From contig OZ220727.1 of NCBI GenBank assembly GCA_965116865.1, forward strand, positions 1,984,001 through 2,048,000: a stretch of 64,000 bases of DNA, given 5' to 3'. The notes below the pieces were generated by a model. That model was not told the origin of the DNA. It searched no databases and was given only the letters and a program-made list of their open reading frames with translations. Shown piece by piece: positions 37,198-45,270 of this stretch. The position numbers and the translations under genes are program-made. The stretch is from Aldehydirespirator sp965116865 (GTDB lineage: Bacteria > Actinomycetota > Acidimicrobiia > Acidimicrobiales > Aldehydirespiratoraceae). Positions within the stretch are counted from its first letter, which is position 1. Each line of letters starts with the position of its first letter.

Positions 37198-38305
37198 ACC
37201 GCTGATCCTCGAACTCCTCCTCCGGCCTCGGAGCGTGCTGCTCCTCGTGGAGCGCCCGGAAGGCGTCCTTCTCAGCCTCGGACAGCACGGCTGCCGCATG
37301 CTCGCTGTCATCACGCAACCAGGTGGTCTGCTGCGGGAACGGGATCTCGATGCCGGCCGCATCGAAAGCCTCCTTGAGGCGCAGGCGGATCTCTCGCTCC
37401 ACGGACCACTGCATCGACGGCTCGGTCTTGACCGCCAGCCTGAGGCCCACGCCCGACGCGCCCAGGCTCTGGATGCCGAAGACCGTCGGCACCTCGGAGA
37501 GCTCGTCGCCGCCCCACTCAGGATCCTCCCAGAGCTGGTTGGCCACCTGCTGCATGACCCCCATAGCGACACGGACGTCGGTGTCGTAGGCCACCTCGAC
37601 GTCGACCACGGCCTTGGACCACAGTTGCGAGTAGTTGCCCACCCGGGCGATCTCGCCGTTGGGGACGTGCCACACCGTGCCCCTGATGTCGCGGATGGTG
37701 GTGGACCGCAGCGACACCTCCTCGACCGTGCCCGACGCGTAGCCCAAGTCGACGAAGTCGCCCACCCCGTAATGGTCCTCGATCAGCATGAACAGACCCG
37801 ACAGGAAATCCTTCACAATCGACTGGGCGCCGAACCCCAAAGCCACGCCGCCGATGCCCGCACCCGCGATCAGCGGCCCCAGGTTCACACCGATCTCGCC
37901 CAAGACGATCAGCGCGGTGAAACCCCACACCAGAGCGACGACCACGCTGCGCAGCACATGGCCCAGCGTTTCGGCCCTGGCCTCGGCCCTGGAGCGCTCC
38001 GCATCGTCGATCAGAGCCCGGCCAGGGCCCTTCGCCCGCAGCTTCTGCAGCCTCGAACTGGCCGGAGTGGCCGCGATCCGCTTGGTGAAGCGCACAATGG
38101 CCCGCTTGGCGACACGGGCCAGGAACCAGGCCACCGCCACAATGAGGGCGATGCGGATGGGCCGGTCGAGCAGCCAGTCGGCCGCGGTGGACATACCGGC
38201 GTTCTCGGTCCAGTCGTAGACCCGTTCGCAGACGAAGCCCCGATTCGACTCGCCGCAGGCGCCGGCCAGTCCCTCGTCGGCGGATGCTTGAGCGAAGACG
38301 GGCAT
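37196..38305 (-). CDS. Small-conductance mechanosensitive channel, MscS family
   Basis: A polytopic inner-membrane channel that releases solutes on hypo-osmotic shock. Start ATG 38305 gives an N-terminal segment with paired Cys residues and then LIVAVAWFLARV as a membrane helix. The pore-lining TM3 and the MscS beta domain are clear: IAGAGIGGVALGFGAQSIVKDFLSG, QxIVKD being the hallmark, then GVGDFVDLGYASGTVEEVSL, STTIRDIRGTVWHVPNGEI. The Glu/Arg-rich C-terminus (HAPRPEEEFEDQR) terminates exactly at a dispersed repeat. Another copy of that repeat, inverted, lies upstream. Confidence 0.92.
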   Translation of the reverse strand: MPVFAQASADEGLAGACGESNRGFVCERVYDWTENAGMSTAADWLLDRPIRIALIVAVAWFLARVAKRAIVRFTKRIAATPASSRLQKLRAKGPGRALIDDAERSRAEARAETLGHVLRSVVVALVWGFTALIVLGEIGVNLGPLIAGAGIGGVALGFGAQSIVKDFLSGLFMLIEDHYGVGDFVDLGYASGTVEEVSLRSTTIRDIRGTVWHVPNGEIARVGNYSQLWSKAVVDVEVAYDTDVRVAMGVMQQVANQLWEDPEWGGDELSEVPTVFGIQSLGASGVGLRLAVKTEPSMQWSVEREIRLRLKEAFDAAGIEIPFPQQTTWLRDDSEHAAAVLSEAEKDAFRALHEEQHAPRPEEEFEDQR

Positions 38306-38433
38306 CGCCACACCCTAGAGGACGGGCGGGCGCGCGCCGTCGCATCGAGATCCCGCGAGCATGCGGCCGGGACCGCTGCCCGGACGCAAGCAACCTCAAT
38401 ACGTGGACCGCCTCCACGACGGTCGACCGCTTC

Positions 38434-38562
38434 AGAGGCCGAGCGAACAGGCGGGAGCGACGCGGCCCGTACAGGCGAGGCCGTGGCCCGAGCGGCCCTC
38501 AGGTCGCAGCGAGCAAGAGCGGGAATGACACCGCTGCGACACCACGGACTCTCACCTGTTTG
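38434..38562 (-). repeat. Dispersed repeat element copy B (inverted relative to A)
   Basis: The complement matches copy A and copy E closely, from AGAGGCCGAGCGAACAGGCG to GACTCTCACC. Copies A and B bracket the MscS gene as a large inverted pair. Confidence 0.85.
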
Positions 38563-38604
38563 CGCTTGCTCTCAAGTGCCGGTCGTCGCTAGATTCGGCG
38601 CCCT

Positions 38605-39414
38605 ATGGCGGTGAGCGGCGTCACCGGCCGGCGCTACCGGGAGCGAGCCGTCCGACGGGCTGCGACGCCGGCGCTGTGGGCGGTACTCCTCGCCGCCGGA
38701 TGCAGCGACGCGGCGGGCGGCGCGGCGGCGCAGCAGGGCGTGGTGGTGATGGCCGCCTCGTCGCTCGCCGAGGTGGTCGAGACCGTGCTGGAGGGCCGCG
38801 AGCGCGTGACCACCGTGCTCGCCGGGAGCTCGACGCTGGTGGCCCAACTCGCGGCCGGCGCCGAGGCCGACGCCCTGATCACCGCCGACGCGTCCACCAT
38901 GGAGCGGGCCGTCGTCGAAGGGTCGGTGCAAGGGGCGCCGGTGCTGATCGCAGTCAACACCCTGGTGCTGGCCACCTCGGACAGCAATCCGGGCAGGGTG
39001 ACCGGACTCGCCGACCTGGCCCGGCCGGACCTCCTGATCGGGCTGTGCGCGCCGGAAGTCCCCTGCGGGGCGCTGGCCGGGCAGGCCCTCGACGAAGCCC
39101 GCGTCACGCCCTCGGCCGACACGCTGGAACCCAGCGCGCGCGCCCTGGCGTCCAAACTGGCGCTGGGCGAACTCGATGCCGGCTTGGTGTACGCCACCGA
39201 CGCGAGGGGCGCAGGACTGGCCACGGTCGAGGCCCCGGAGCTGAGCGGCCACTTCACCGGCTACTACATGGCCTCGGTCTCAGCAGAGCCTCCGCCGCAG
39301 GTGCAAGCGGTGATCGACGACTTCACGACGCTCGGCGGGGCCGGCGCCAAAGCTCTCCACGCGCACGGGTTCCTGGGACCCGACCGCCGGCCGGTGCAGC
39401 CCGCGCCGCCATGA
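38605..39414 (+). CDS. modA: Molybdate ABC transporter substrate-binding lipoprotein ModA
   Basis: ModA captures molybdate or tungstate outside the membrane. The N-terminus has a lipobox (LWAVLLAAGCSDAAGG, Cys near 34). The family fold motifs follow: VVVMAASSLAEVVETVLEG, VLAGSSTLVAQLAAGAEADAL, DASTMERAVVEGSV, and LGELDAGLVYATDARGAG. These are the usual oxyanion-binding Ser and Tyr regions. Its TGA overlaps the ATG of modB (39411-39414), the mark of a coupled modABC operon. ATG 38605 is the natural start upstream of the signal peptide. Confidence 0.93.
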   Translation: MAVSGVTGRRYRERAVRRAATPALWAVLLAAGCSDAAGGAAAQQGVVVMAASSLAEVVETVLEGRERVTTVLAGSSTLVAQLAAGAEADALITADASTMERAVVEGSVQGAPVLIAVNTLVLATSDSNPGRVTGLADLARPDLLIGLCAPEVPCGALAGQALDEARVTPSADTLEPSARALASKLALGELDAGLVYATDARGAGLATVEAPELSGHFTGYYMASVSAEPPPQVQAVIDDFTTLGGAGAKALHAHGFLGPDRRPVQPAPP

Positions 39415-40283
39415 ACCCACCACCACCCCGAGATCTGTGGCGAGCCCGCCCGCTGGCGGCCGGCGAGGCTTCCGGCAGCATCGCCGCGCCCGGTCCGGCA
39501 CGTTCCGCCGGCCGGCTGCCGGCCGCGCTGGCCTGGGTCGGCTTCATGGCTCTCGGCCTGCTGGTGCTGCCCGTCGTCGGGCTGCTGCAGCGGGCGCCGT
39601 GGTCGGCGCTGCCCTCGATCCTGAGCGAGGCCGAGGTGCTGGAGGCGCTGCGGGTCTCGCTGGTCGTCAGCCTGACCGCCACGGCGGCCTGCCTCGTATT
39701 GGGCCTGCCCCTGGCCCTGGTGCTGGCCCGCCGCCGCCTGCGGTTCGTCCGCCTCGTCCGAGCCCTGGTGATGCTGCCCATGGTGCTGCCGCCGGTGGTG
39801 GCCGGCACCGCGCTGTTGTTCGCGCTGGGCCGGAGAGGCCTGATGGGCCAGTGGTTGGAGGCGTGGTTCGGGGTGAGCCTGCCGTTCACCACGGCGGGGT
39901 CGGTGGTGGCGGCCGCGTTCGTGGCCCTCCCCTTCTTCGTGGTGACCGTCGAAGCCGCACTGCGACAGGCCGGCGACGACCTCGACGAGGCGGCCGTCAC
40001 CCTCGGCGCGGGCGCCTGGGCCACACTGGCCCATGTCACGCTGCCCACGGTCCGGCCCGCGCTGGTGGCCGGCGCCGCGCTGGCTTGGGCGCGGGCACTC
40101 GGCGAGTTCGGTGCCACCCTCACATTCGCGGGCAGTTTCCCCGGCCGCACTCGCACCCTTCCTCTGGAGACCTACCTGGCCCTGGAGCGCGATCCGGAGG
40201 CGGCGGTGGCCATCAGCCTGGTCCTGATGGCGGTGGCGCTGGCGGTGCTGGTCACCCTGCGAGACCGTTGGATGCCGCGATGA
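39411..40283 (+). CDS. modB: Molybdate ABC transporter permease ModB
   Basis: A five- to six-helix permease starts at MNPPPPRDLWRARPL, overlapping the modA stop by ATGA. The coupling helix EAA motif is EAAVTLGAGAWATLAHVTLP. LPMVLPPVVAGTALLFALG and RALGEFGATLTFAGSFPGRT are conserved in ModB/CysU-type permeases. The TGA overlaps the modC ATG (40280-40283). At 290 residues the protein is slightly long because of a Pro- and Ala-rich N-terminal extension. Confidence 0.93.
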   Translation: MNPPPPRDLWRARPLAAGEASGSIAAPGPARSAGRLPAALAWVGFMALGLLVLPVVGLLQRAPWSALPSILSEAEVLEALRVSLVVSLTATAACLVLGLPLALVLARRRLRFVRLVRALVMLPMVLPPVVAGTALLFALGRRGLMGQWLEAWFGVSLPFTTAGSVVAAAFVALPFFVVTVEAALRQAGDDLDEAAVTLGAGAWATLAHVTLPTVRPALVAGAALAWARALGEFGATLTFAGSFPGRTRTLPLETYLALERDPEAAVAISLVLMAVALAVLVTLRDRWMPR

Positions 40284-41323
40284 CGGTCGAGTTCGACGGC
40301 CGGGTGGCCCGCCCGGGTTGGACTCTGGAGGTGGCCGAGCTCGACATCGACGAGGGCGTCACCGCGGTGATCGGCGCCAACGGCGCCGGCAAGACGACCC
40401 TGGGCCGGGCGGTGGCCGGGCTCGACCGCCTGGCACGGGGCCGCTTGGCGATCGCCGGGACCGCGGTCGACGATCCGGCCGCGGGAGTGTTCGTGCCGGC
40501 CCACCGGCGCCGGGTAGGGATGGTGTTCCAGGACCACCGGCTGTTCGGCCACCTCCGGGTGATCGACAACGTGGCGTTCGGGCTGCGCCGGGCGGGAGCA
40601 GGCCGCGGCGACGCCCGACGGCAGGCCGGAACACTGCTGGAACGGGTCGGGGTGGACTCCGAGGCGTGGCACCGGCACCCGGGCGCGCTGTCGGGCGGGC
40701 AGCGCCAGAGGGTCGCCGTCGCCCGGGCCCTGGCGCCCGAGCCCGACGTGCTGATCGTGGACGAGCCGCTGGCCTCGGTGGACTCGGTGGGCCGTGCTTC
40801 ACTGCGCGCCCTGCTCGGCGAGTCTCCGGCCCGCTGTGTGATCCTGATCACTCACGACCAGGTGGACGTGGCCGCGCTGGCCCGGCAGGTCGTGGTTCTC
40901 CACGACGGCAGCGTGGTCGGCCGGGGCTCGGCTGCAGAGGTGACAGCCTCGCCCGGCTGCGAGTGGGCGGCCACCTTCATGGGCGCCAACGTGGTGGAGG
41001 GCCGGGCTCAGGGCACGTCGGTCACCACCGAGGGCGGCCTGGAGCTCACCGTGGCCGAAGAGGCAGCCGGATCGGTGTACGTGACGTTCCCCGCCCATGC
41101 GGTGACGCTGCACCTCGACCGGCCCGCCGGCAGCGCCCGCAACGCCTGGCAGGCCGAACTCCAACGGGTCGACCTCGACGGAGAACGTGCCCGAGTGCAT
41201 CTCGGCGGACCGGTCGCAGTGCGGGCCGACATCACCAAGCGCTCCGCTGAAGAGCTCTGCCTGCGGCCCGGCGTAACCGTCTGGGCCTGCCTGAAGGCGA
41301 CCGAGGTCACCGTGGTCGTCTGA
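40280..41323 (+). CDS. modC: Molybdate ABC transporter ATP-binding protein ModC
   Basis: The ATPase that powers ModB. All motifs are present: Walker A GANGAGKTT, Q-loop VGMVFQDHRLFGHLRV, signature LSGGQRQRVAVARAL, Walker B DVLIVDEPLASVD and the switch His in LITHDQVD. After residue 240 comes a TOBE/Mop-like regulatory domain with weak motif conservation (ADITKRSAEELCLRPGVTVW). It is the last gene of the coupled modABC operon. Confidence 0.93.
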   Translation: MTVEFDGRVARPGWTLEVAELDIDEGVTAVIGANGAGKTTLGRAVAGLDRLARGRLAIAGTAVDDPAAGVFVPAHRRRVGMVFQDHRLFGHLRVIDNVAFGLRRAGAGRGDARRQAGTLLERVGVDSEAWHRHPGALSGGQRQRVAVARALAPEPDVLIVDEPLASVDSVGRASLRALLGESPARCVILITHDQVDVAALARQVVVLHDGSVVGRGSAAEVTASPGCEWAATFMGANVVEGRAQGTSVTTEGGLELTVAEEAAGSVYVTFPAHAVTLHLDRPAGSARNAWQAELQRVDLDGERARVHLGGPVAVRADITKRSAEELCLRPGVTVWACLKATEVTVVV

Positions 41324-41343
41324 CAGCGATCTCAGGAAGCTGC

Positions 41344-41372
41344 TTGCAGAACAATGTTAGTGATGGCATAAT
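41344..41372 (+). promoter_or_regulatory. vapBC promoter with leaderless start
   Basis: TTGCAG (41344-41349) and CATAAT (41367-41372) are 17 bp apart. The ATG at 41379 is only seven bases after the -10 box and has no ribosome binding site, so the message is probably leaderless. GCATAATGC over the -10 box is a palindrome suited to VapB autorepression. Confidence 0.6.
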
Positions 41373-41378
41373 GCATTC

Positions 41379-41615
41379 ATGAGTGTGCAGATAAGTATCC
41401 GGAACGTTCCCCAAGAAGTCCGCGACGAACTGGCGTCGCGAGCCGCTCTCAGGCGCCAGTCCATGCAGGAGTTCCTGCGACAGGAGCTGGAACGACTCGC
41501 AGGCATGCCTTCGATCGACACCGTGTTGGAGGAGGCACGGCGCCGCGTGGAAGCTTCGGGCACGGTCGTCACCGCTGAGCAGATCCTCGAAGCACGCGAT
41601 GCCGACCGCCGGTGA
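41379..41615 (+). CDS. vapB: Ribbon-helix-helix antitoxin (VapB/FitA type)
   Basis: A 78-residue antitoxin: the first 40 residues (SVQISIRNVPQEVRDELASR) form the ribbon-helix-helix DNA-binding fold, and the C-terminal part (DTVLEEARRRVEASGTVVTA) would wrap the toxin. Its stop overlaps the toxin start as GTGA (41612-41615). This pairs production and makes autoregulation likely. Confidence 0.85.
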   Translation: MSVQISIRNVPQEVRDELASRAALRRQSMQEFLRQELERLAGMPSIDTVLEEARRRVEASGTVVTAEQILEARDADRR

Positions 41616-42016
41616 GCACCGTCGTCGACGCGTCGGTGCTCGTCAGCACCCTGACCGACCGCGGTCGCGAGGGGCGGTGGTGCAGACAGGCACTTCGACG
41701 CTCGCCCTTGGCCGCGCCCGAACTGGCGTTGGCGGAAGCCACCAACATCCTGCGCCGGCTGGAGTTGTCCAGGTCGATCTCGCGCCTCGAAGGCGCGGCC
41801 GCCCACAGCGACCTGCTCCGGCTCACCATCGAGCGTTACCCGTTCACGCCCTTCGCCGGGCGCGTATGGGAACTCCGGGCGAACCTCACCGCCTACGACG
41901 CCTGGTATGTCGCGTTGGCCGAAGTGCTCGACTCGCCGCTGCTCACCCTCGACCGGCGGCTCGGCCGAACCGCCGGACCTCTCTGCGAAGTAGTCATTCC
42001 CCCGGCCGGTCCTTGA
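41612..42016 (+). CDS. vapC: PIN-domain toxin VapC
   Basis: A 134-residue PIN RNase that would cleave tRNA or rRNA when free of VapB. The acidic active-site residues are visible: Asp in STVVDASVLVSTL, Glu in ALAEATNILRRLE, Asp pair region in ANLTAYDAWYVALAEVLDSP, and TLDRRLGR. GTG 41612 is the start because it overlaps the antitoxin stop. The length is normal, so the module looks complete. Confidence 0.87.
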   Translation: MSTVVDASVLVSTLTDRGREGRWCRQALRRSPLAAPELALAEATNILRRLELSRSISRLEGAAAHSDLLRLTIERYPFTPFAGRVWELRANLTAYDAWYVALAEVLDSPLLTLDRRLGRTAGPLCEVVIPPAGP

Positions 42017-42080
42017 GCGCGGAGCAACCCTCAGCAACCGGATCGGGGCGGCGCGTCGCCGGAACCCGGCTGCGATCTGC

Positions 42081-44651
42081 TCATGATCGATGGTCGTGGG
42101 GGACTGCCGTCGTGGAGGACTGCAGGCCGAGCGCGATCCGGAGGAAGCGAAGCTGGAGCAGTAGCAGGTTCTCGGCCACCTCCTCCTGTGAGGTCATGTG
42201 GGTGACCCCGCTTAGGGGCAGCACGGTGTGGGGCCTGCCCGCCTCGGTCAGCGCCTGCGACAGTCTCAGAGTATGGGCGGCCACCACATTGTCGTCGACG
42301 AGACCGTGGATCAGCATCAGGGGCCGTCGCAGACCGGATGCGAGGGACACGAGGTCGGTTCGCGCGTAGTTGCCGGGCTCGGCCGCCGGATGGCCGAGGT
42401 AGCGCTCGGCGTAGTGGGTGTCGTAGAGGCGCCAGTCGGTGACCGGGGCGCCGGCGATGGCGGCGGCGAAGACGTCCGGCCGCCGCAGCACAGCCAGCGC
42501 GGCCAGGTAACCGCCGAAGGACCAGCCCCTGACGGCCACCCTCGCGAGGTCGAGCCTCGGGCAGAGGCCGGCGGCGGCACCCAAGGCCTCGATCTGGTCG
42601 TCGAGGACGGGACCGGCCAGATCGCCCCGCACGGCCCGCTCGAAGTCCGGGCCCCGACCGGGGGTGCCCCTGCCATCGACGACCAGCACGGCGAAACCCT
42701 GGTCGGCGAACCATTGCGAGGTGTGGAACAGCGCCTCGGCCCGCTGCACCCGCTGGGCGTGCGGCCCGCCGTAGGGGTCGAGCAGCACCGGCAGCGGACC
42801 GTCGCCCGGCCCGGCGGAGCCCGCGGGGAGGACCAGCGCCGACACCAGCCGGCGGGGTCCGAGCTCGACGATCTCGACGTTTAGTTCCAGGCCCGGTTCG
42901 GCCGCGTGGGACGCGATGAGAAGGTCCTGTGCGGCTCGGTGCGGCGACCGCACCGTGCAGCGCCGGCCGGGATGCTCGAGCGAGCGGCTGACGGTGACGA
43001 CCGTGTCGCCGCCAGCTGCCACCCCGTGCACCCCGGGGGCGCTGGTCAGCCACTCGAGCCGCCCGTCCCATCCGACGCGGGCCGCATGGACCTCGGCCGG
43101 GTCGACCGACGCGGTGATGATCACACCCTCGTCGTCGGCGTGGTGGACGGCGCGGACCTCGACGCTGCCAGGCGTGAGGGCCTCACCGTCCACGCACAGC
43201 CTGCGAGCTGTGCCACGTTCCTCTGAGCGGGTCGAACCTCTGTCAGAAACCGACGTCTGAAGCGGAGGATCGACAGAAAGTGCGCCCGATCCCCGGTCCT
43301 CGACCGTGACGAGCCTGGTGCCGGCCAGCCTCGGCACGCCGGGAACGAGATCCACCCAGTCGGCGTCGGTGACGCTGTGCAGTAGCCGGCAGGCCCCGGT
43401 GGCGGGGTCGGCCTGCAACACCCCGAGGGTGCGCTGGTCGCGAGTCTGGACGGTGAGCAGCAGCCCGTCAGTGCTCCAACGCACCCCGGCCAGGTACTCC
43501 CAGCCGCCCTCATCCCAGGCCACATCCACCCTGCCGGCACCGGACAGACCGGCCTCGCCACCCGAGCCGCCAACCCCCGCGCCACAGCCAACCCCCGCGC
43601 CAGCAGCAGCTCCACAGCCATGACCAGTGCCGGCAACAGCGCCGGCTGGACGCGTCGGTGCGGTCCTGCACGATCGGGGGGCTCCACCGCCATGACCAGT
43701 GCCGACAACAGCGCCGACATCGAAGATCGCGAGGCTCACTGCGGCATTGGCCGCGCCCGCGGCCGGGTAGCGGATCTCGGCGGGCTCGCGGCCGGGCGAC
43801 GCCGGATCGGCGATCCACCAGCGTGGAACCGCCGCGGTGTCCACCCGTGCCACCAATAGGCGCTCGCCGTCGGGAGACCACCAGTGGCCCCGGGTGCGGC
43901 CCATCTCCTCGGCGGCCACGAACTCCGCTGCGCCCCAGCTGACCGTCTCGCCGGGCTCGTCAATCACCGCGCGGTCCCCGACAGCGTCGCCGGTCACCCG
44001 CAGGGCCGACCCGGCTGCGTAGGCGACTCGGGCGCTGTCGGGCGACAGCCGAGGATCGAACGCGCCCGGAAGTGCGTCCAGCGGCTCGGGCGGGTCGGCG
44101 CCGTCCAGCGTCACCCGCCACAGCCGCCCTCCGAGCGCGAACACCGCACATGCCAGCGCCTCGTCGGCGTCGTAGGAGACGATGCCCTCGGCGGTCTCCC
44201 GCACCCGCTCGCGCCGAGCCCGCTCGGCCGCCGGGGCACCGTCGCCGCTCTCGCTCTCGCCGACGCTCTCCCGGACGCGGCCCCCGCCATCACCCACACC
44301 GCTGTGCCCCCCGACGCCCTCCCCGCCATCACCCGCGCCTCTGTGCCCCCCGACGCCCTCCCCGCCATCACCCGCGCCTCTGTTCCGGCCGATCCTCTCA
44401 CCGTCGCAGTCCCGGCCATCGCCGCCGGGGTCGACGAGGCGGCGCGGGTCGGCCACCAGGCGCTCGATGCCGGCGGCCACATCGAGCATCCACAGCGAAT
44501 TGACCGGATCGACCGGTCCCGTTGAGCGCAGGAACACCACCCGGGTGCCGTCGCCGGAGACCCTGACGTCGCGGGGCTCGCCCAGCGTGAAGCGCCGGGT
44601 GAGGGCCTGGCCACGCGGGAAGGAGTCGGCACCGGCCGACGGCCTCGTCAC
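42081..44651 (-). CDS. S9-family prolyl oligopeptidase (DPP-IV-like)
   Basis: A large serine peptidase with an N-terminal beta-propeller and a C-terminal alpha/beta hydrolase. The triad is visible: Ser in VRGWSFGGYLAAL, Asp in LIHGLVDDNVVAAH, His in LSGVTHMTS. LDPYGGPHAQRVQ is the oxyanion region. I prefer GTG 44651 as the start; the longer frame reaches back into duplicated bacterioferritin codons created by a repeat-insert. The propeller region carries two insertions: GAGDGGEGVGGHR copies from a 39-bp tandem repeat and a 24-residue 36/36/36 repeat-insert. Neither breaks the frame. No signal peptide is obvious. Confidence 0.85.
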   Translation of the reverse strand: MTRPSAGADSFPRGQALTRRFTLGEPRDVRVSGDGTRVVFLRSTGPVDPVNSLWMLDVAAGIERLVADPRRLVDPGGDGRDCDGERIGRNRGAGDGGEGVGGHRGAGDGGEGVGGHSGVGDGGGRVRESVGESESGDGAPAAERARRERVRETAEGIVSYDADEALACAVFALGGRLWRVTLDGADPPEPLDALPGAFDPRLSPDSARVAYAAGSALRVTGDAVGDRAVIDEPGETVSWGAAEFVAAEEMGRTRGHWWSPDGERLLVARVDTAAVPRWWIADPASPGREPAEIRYPAAGAANAAVSLAIFDVGAVVGTGHGGGAPRSCRTAPTRPAGAVAGTGHGCGAAAGAGVGCGAGVGGSGGEAGLSGAGRVDVAWDEGGWEYLAGVRWSTDGLLLTVQTRDQRTLGVLQADPATGACRLLHSVTDADWVDLVPGVPRLAGTRLVTVEDRGSGALSVDPPLQTSVSDRGSTRSEERGTARRLCVDGEALTPGSVEVRAVHHADDEGVIITASVDPAEVHAARVGWDGRLEWLTSAPGVHGVAAGGDTVVTVSRSLEHPGRRCTVRSPHRAAQDLLIASHAAEPGLELNVEIVELGPRRLVSALVLPAGSAGPGDGPLPVLLDPYGGPHAQRVQRAEALFHTSQWFADQGFAVLVVDGRGTPGRGPDFERAVRGDLAGPVLDDQIEALGAAAGLCPRLDLARVAVRGWSFGGYLAALAVLRRPDVFAAAIAGAPVTDWRLYDTHYAERYLGHPAAEPGNYARTDLVSLASGLRRPLMLIHGLVDDNVVAAHTLRLSQALTEAGRPHTVLPLSGVTHMTSQEEVAENLLLLQLRFLRIALGLQSSTTAVPHDHRS
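43609..43716. repeat. Repeat-insert-repeat locus 6 (36/36/36 bp) inside the S9 peptidase
   Basis: Copies at 43609-43644 and 43681-43716 differ at a few positions and flank a 36-bp insert (43645-43680). The event is older than the exact ones and in frame. Confidence 0.9.
44302..44379. repeat. 39-bp tandem repeat in the S9 peptidase
   Basis: Two exact 39-bp units start at 44302 and 44341, with partial units on both sides. They encode GAGDGGEGVGGHR. The tandem form, with no insert, differs from the repeat-insert loci. Confidence 0.85.
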
Positions 44652-44666
44652 AGCCGGCCTAGAGGT

Positions 44667-44774
44667 GTGCCGCTCAGTCGCCGATCTGGGACTGCAGGTA
44701 CCGGCGGCGACGTCCACGACGGCGGCGTGGACGTCGGGGTGCCGCTCAGTCGCCGATCTGGGACTGCAGGTACC
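44667..44774. repeat. Repeat-insert-repeat locus 7 (36/36/36 bp) between bacterioferritin and peptidase
   Basis: Exact copies at 44667-44702 and 44739-44774 flank a 36-bp insert. The duplicated piece is the end of the bacterioferritin gene (RYLQSQIGD and stop). A spare gene end now lies before the peptidase. Confidence 0.95.
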
Positions 44775-45216
44775 TCTCGATGCCGATGTCGGCGATCATG
44801 GTCTGCTGGGTCTCGATCCAGTCGAGGTGCTCCTCCTCGCCCACCAGCAGATGCTCCAGCAGCTCGCGGGTGCCCACGTCGCCCTGCTCGGTGGCCAGGT
44901 CCACTCCCCGGCGGTAGCGGTCGATGGCGGCCGCCTCGAGCTGCCGGTCGGCCTCCATCTGCTCCGCGACCGTCTTGCCGGCCCGCACGCTGCTCAAGCT
45001 CTCCAACCGGGGCATCCCGTCCAGGTACAGGATGCGGTCCATCAACTTCTCGGCGTCGTGCATCTCCTCCATCGACTCCTCACGCATCTTGGCCGCCAGG
45101 CGGGTCCAGCCCCAATCCTCGCAAACCTTGGAGTTGACGAAGTACTGGTTGATGGCGGTGACCTCCGCCGCCAGCGCCTCGTTGAGGAACTCGATGATCT
45201 CCGGTGAGCCTTGCAT
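44746..45216 (-). CDS. bfr: Bacterioferritin
   Basis: A 156-residue bacterioferritin, the normal length, that would form a 24-mer iron store. Ferroxidase ligands Glu18 and Tyr25 lie in EALAAEVTAINQYF, Glu51 and heme-ligand Met52 in MEEMHDAEKLMDRI, and the later Glu/His pair in GEEEHLDW. One oddity: where the family usually has His54 this protein has Asp, with a His at 53, so the di-iron site may be altered. It precedes the S9 peptidase in the same direction. The gene fits the iron theme of this region (FbpAB, Fea1-type lipoprotein). Confidence 0.92.
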   Translation of the reverse strand: MQGSPEIIEFLNEALAAEVTAINQYFVNSKVCEDWGWTRLAAKMREESMEEMHDAEKLMDRILYLDGMPRLESLSSVRAGKTVAEQMEADRQLEAAAIDRYRRGVDLATEQGDVGTRELLEHLLVGEEEHLDWIETQQTMIADIGIERYLQSQIGD

Positions 45217-45270
45217 GGTGCCACCCTAACCTCTCCTGTCCCGATTGCCCGAAGCAAAGGGCTGCTGTGC

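Noticed and set aside
37057..37572. An ORF overlapping dispersed repeat A
   Set aside because: It is a frame shadow of MscS running into the repeat.
44302..44379. The 39-bp tandem repeat as another repeat-insert scar
   Set aside because: The units are directly adjacent with no unrelated insert, and the period is 39, not 71-75 bp.
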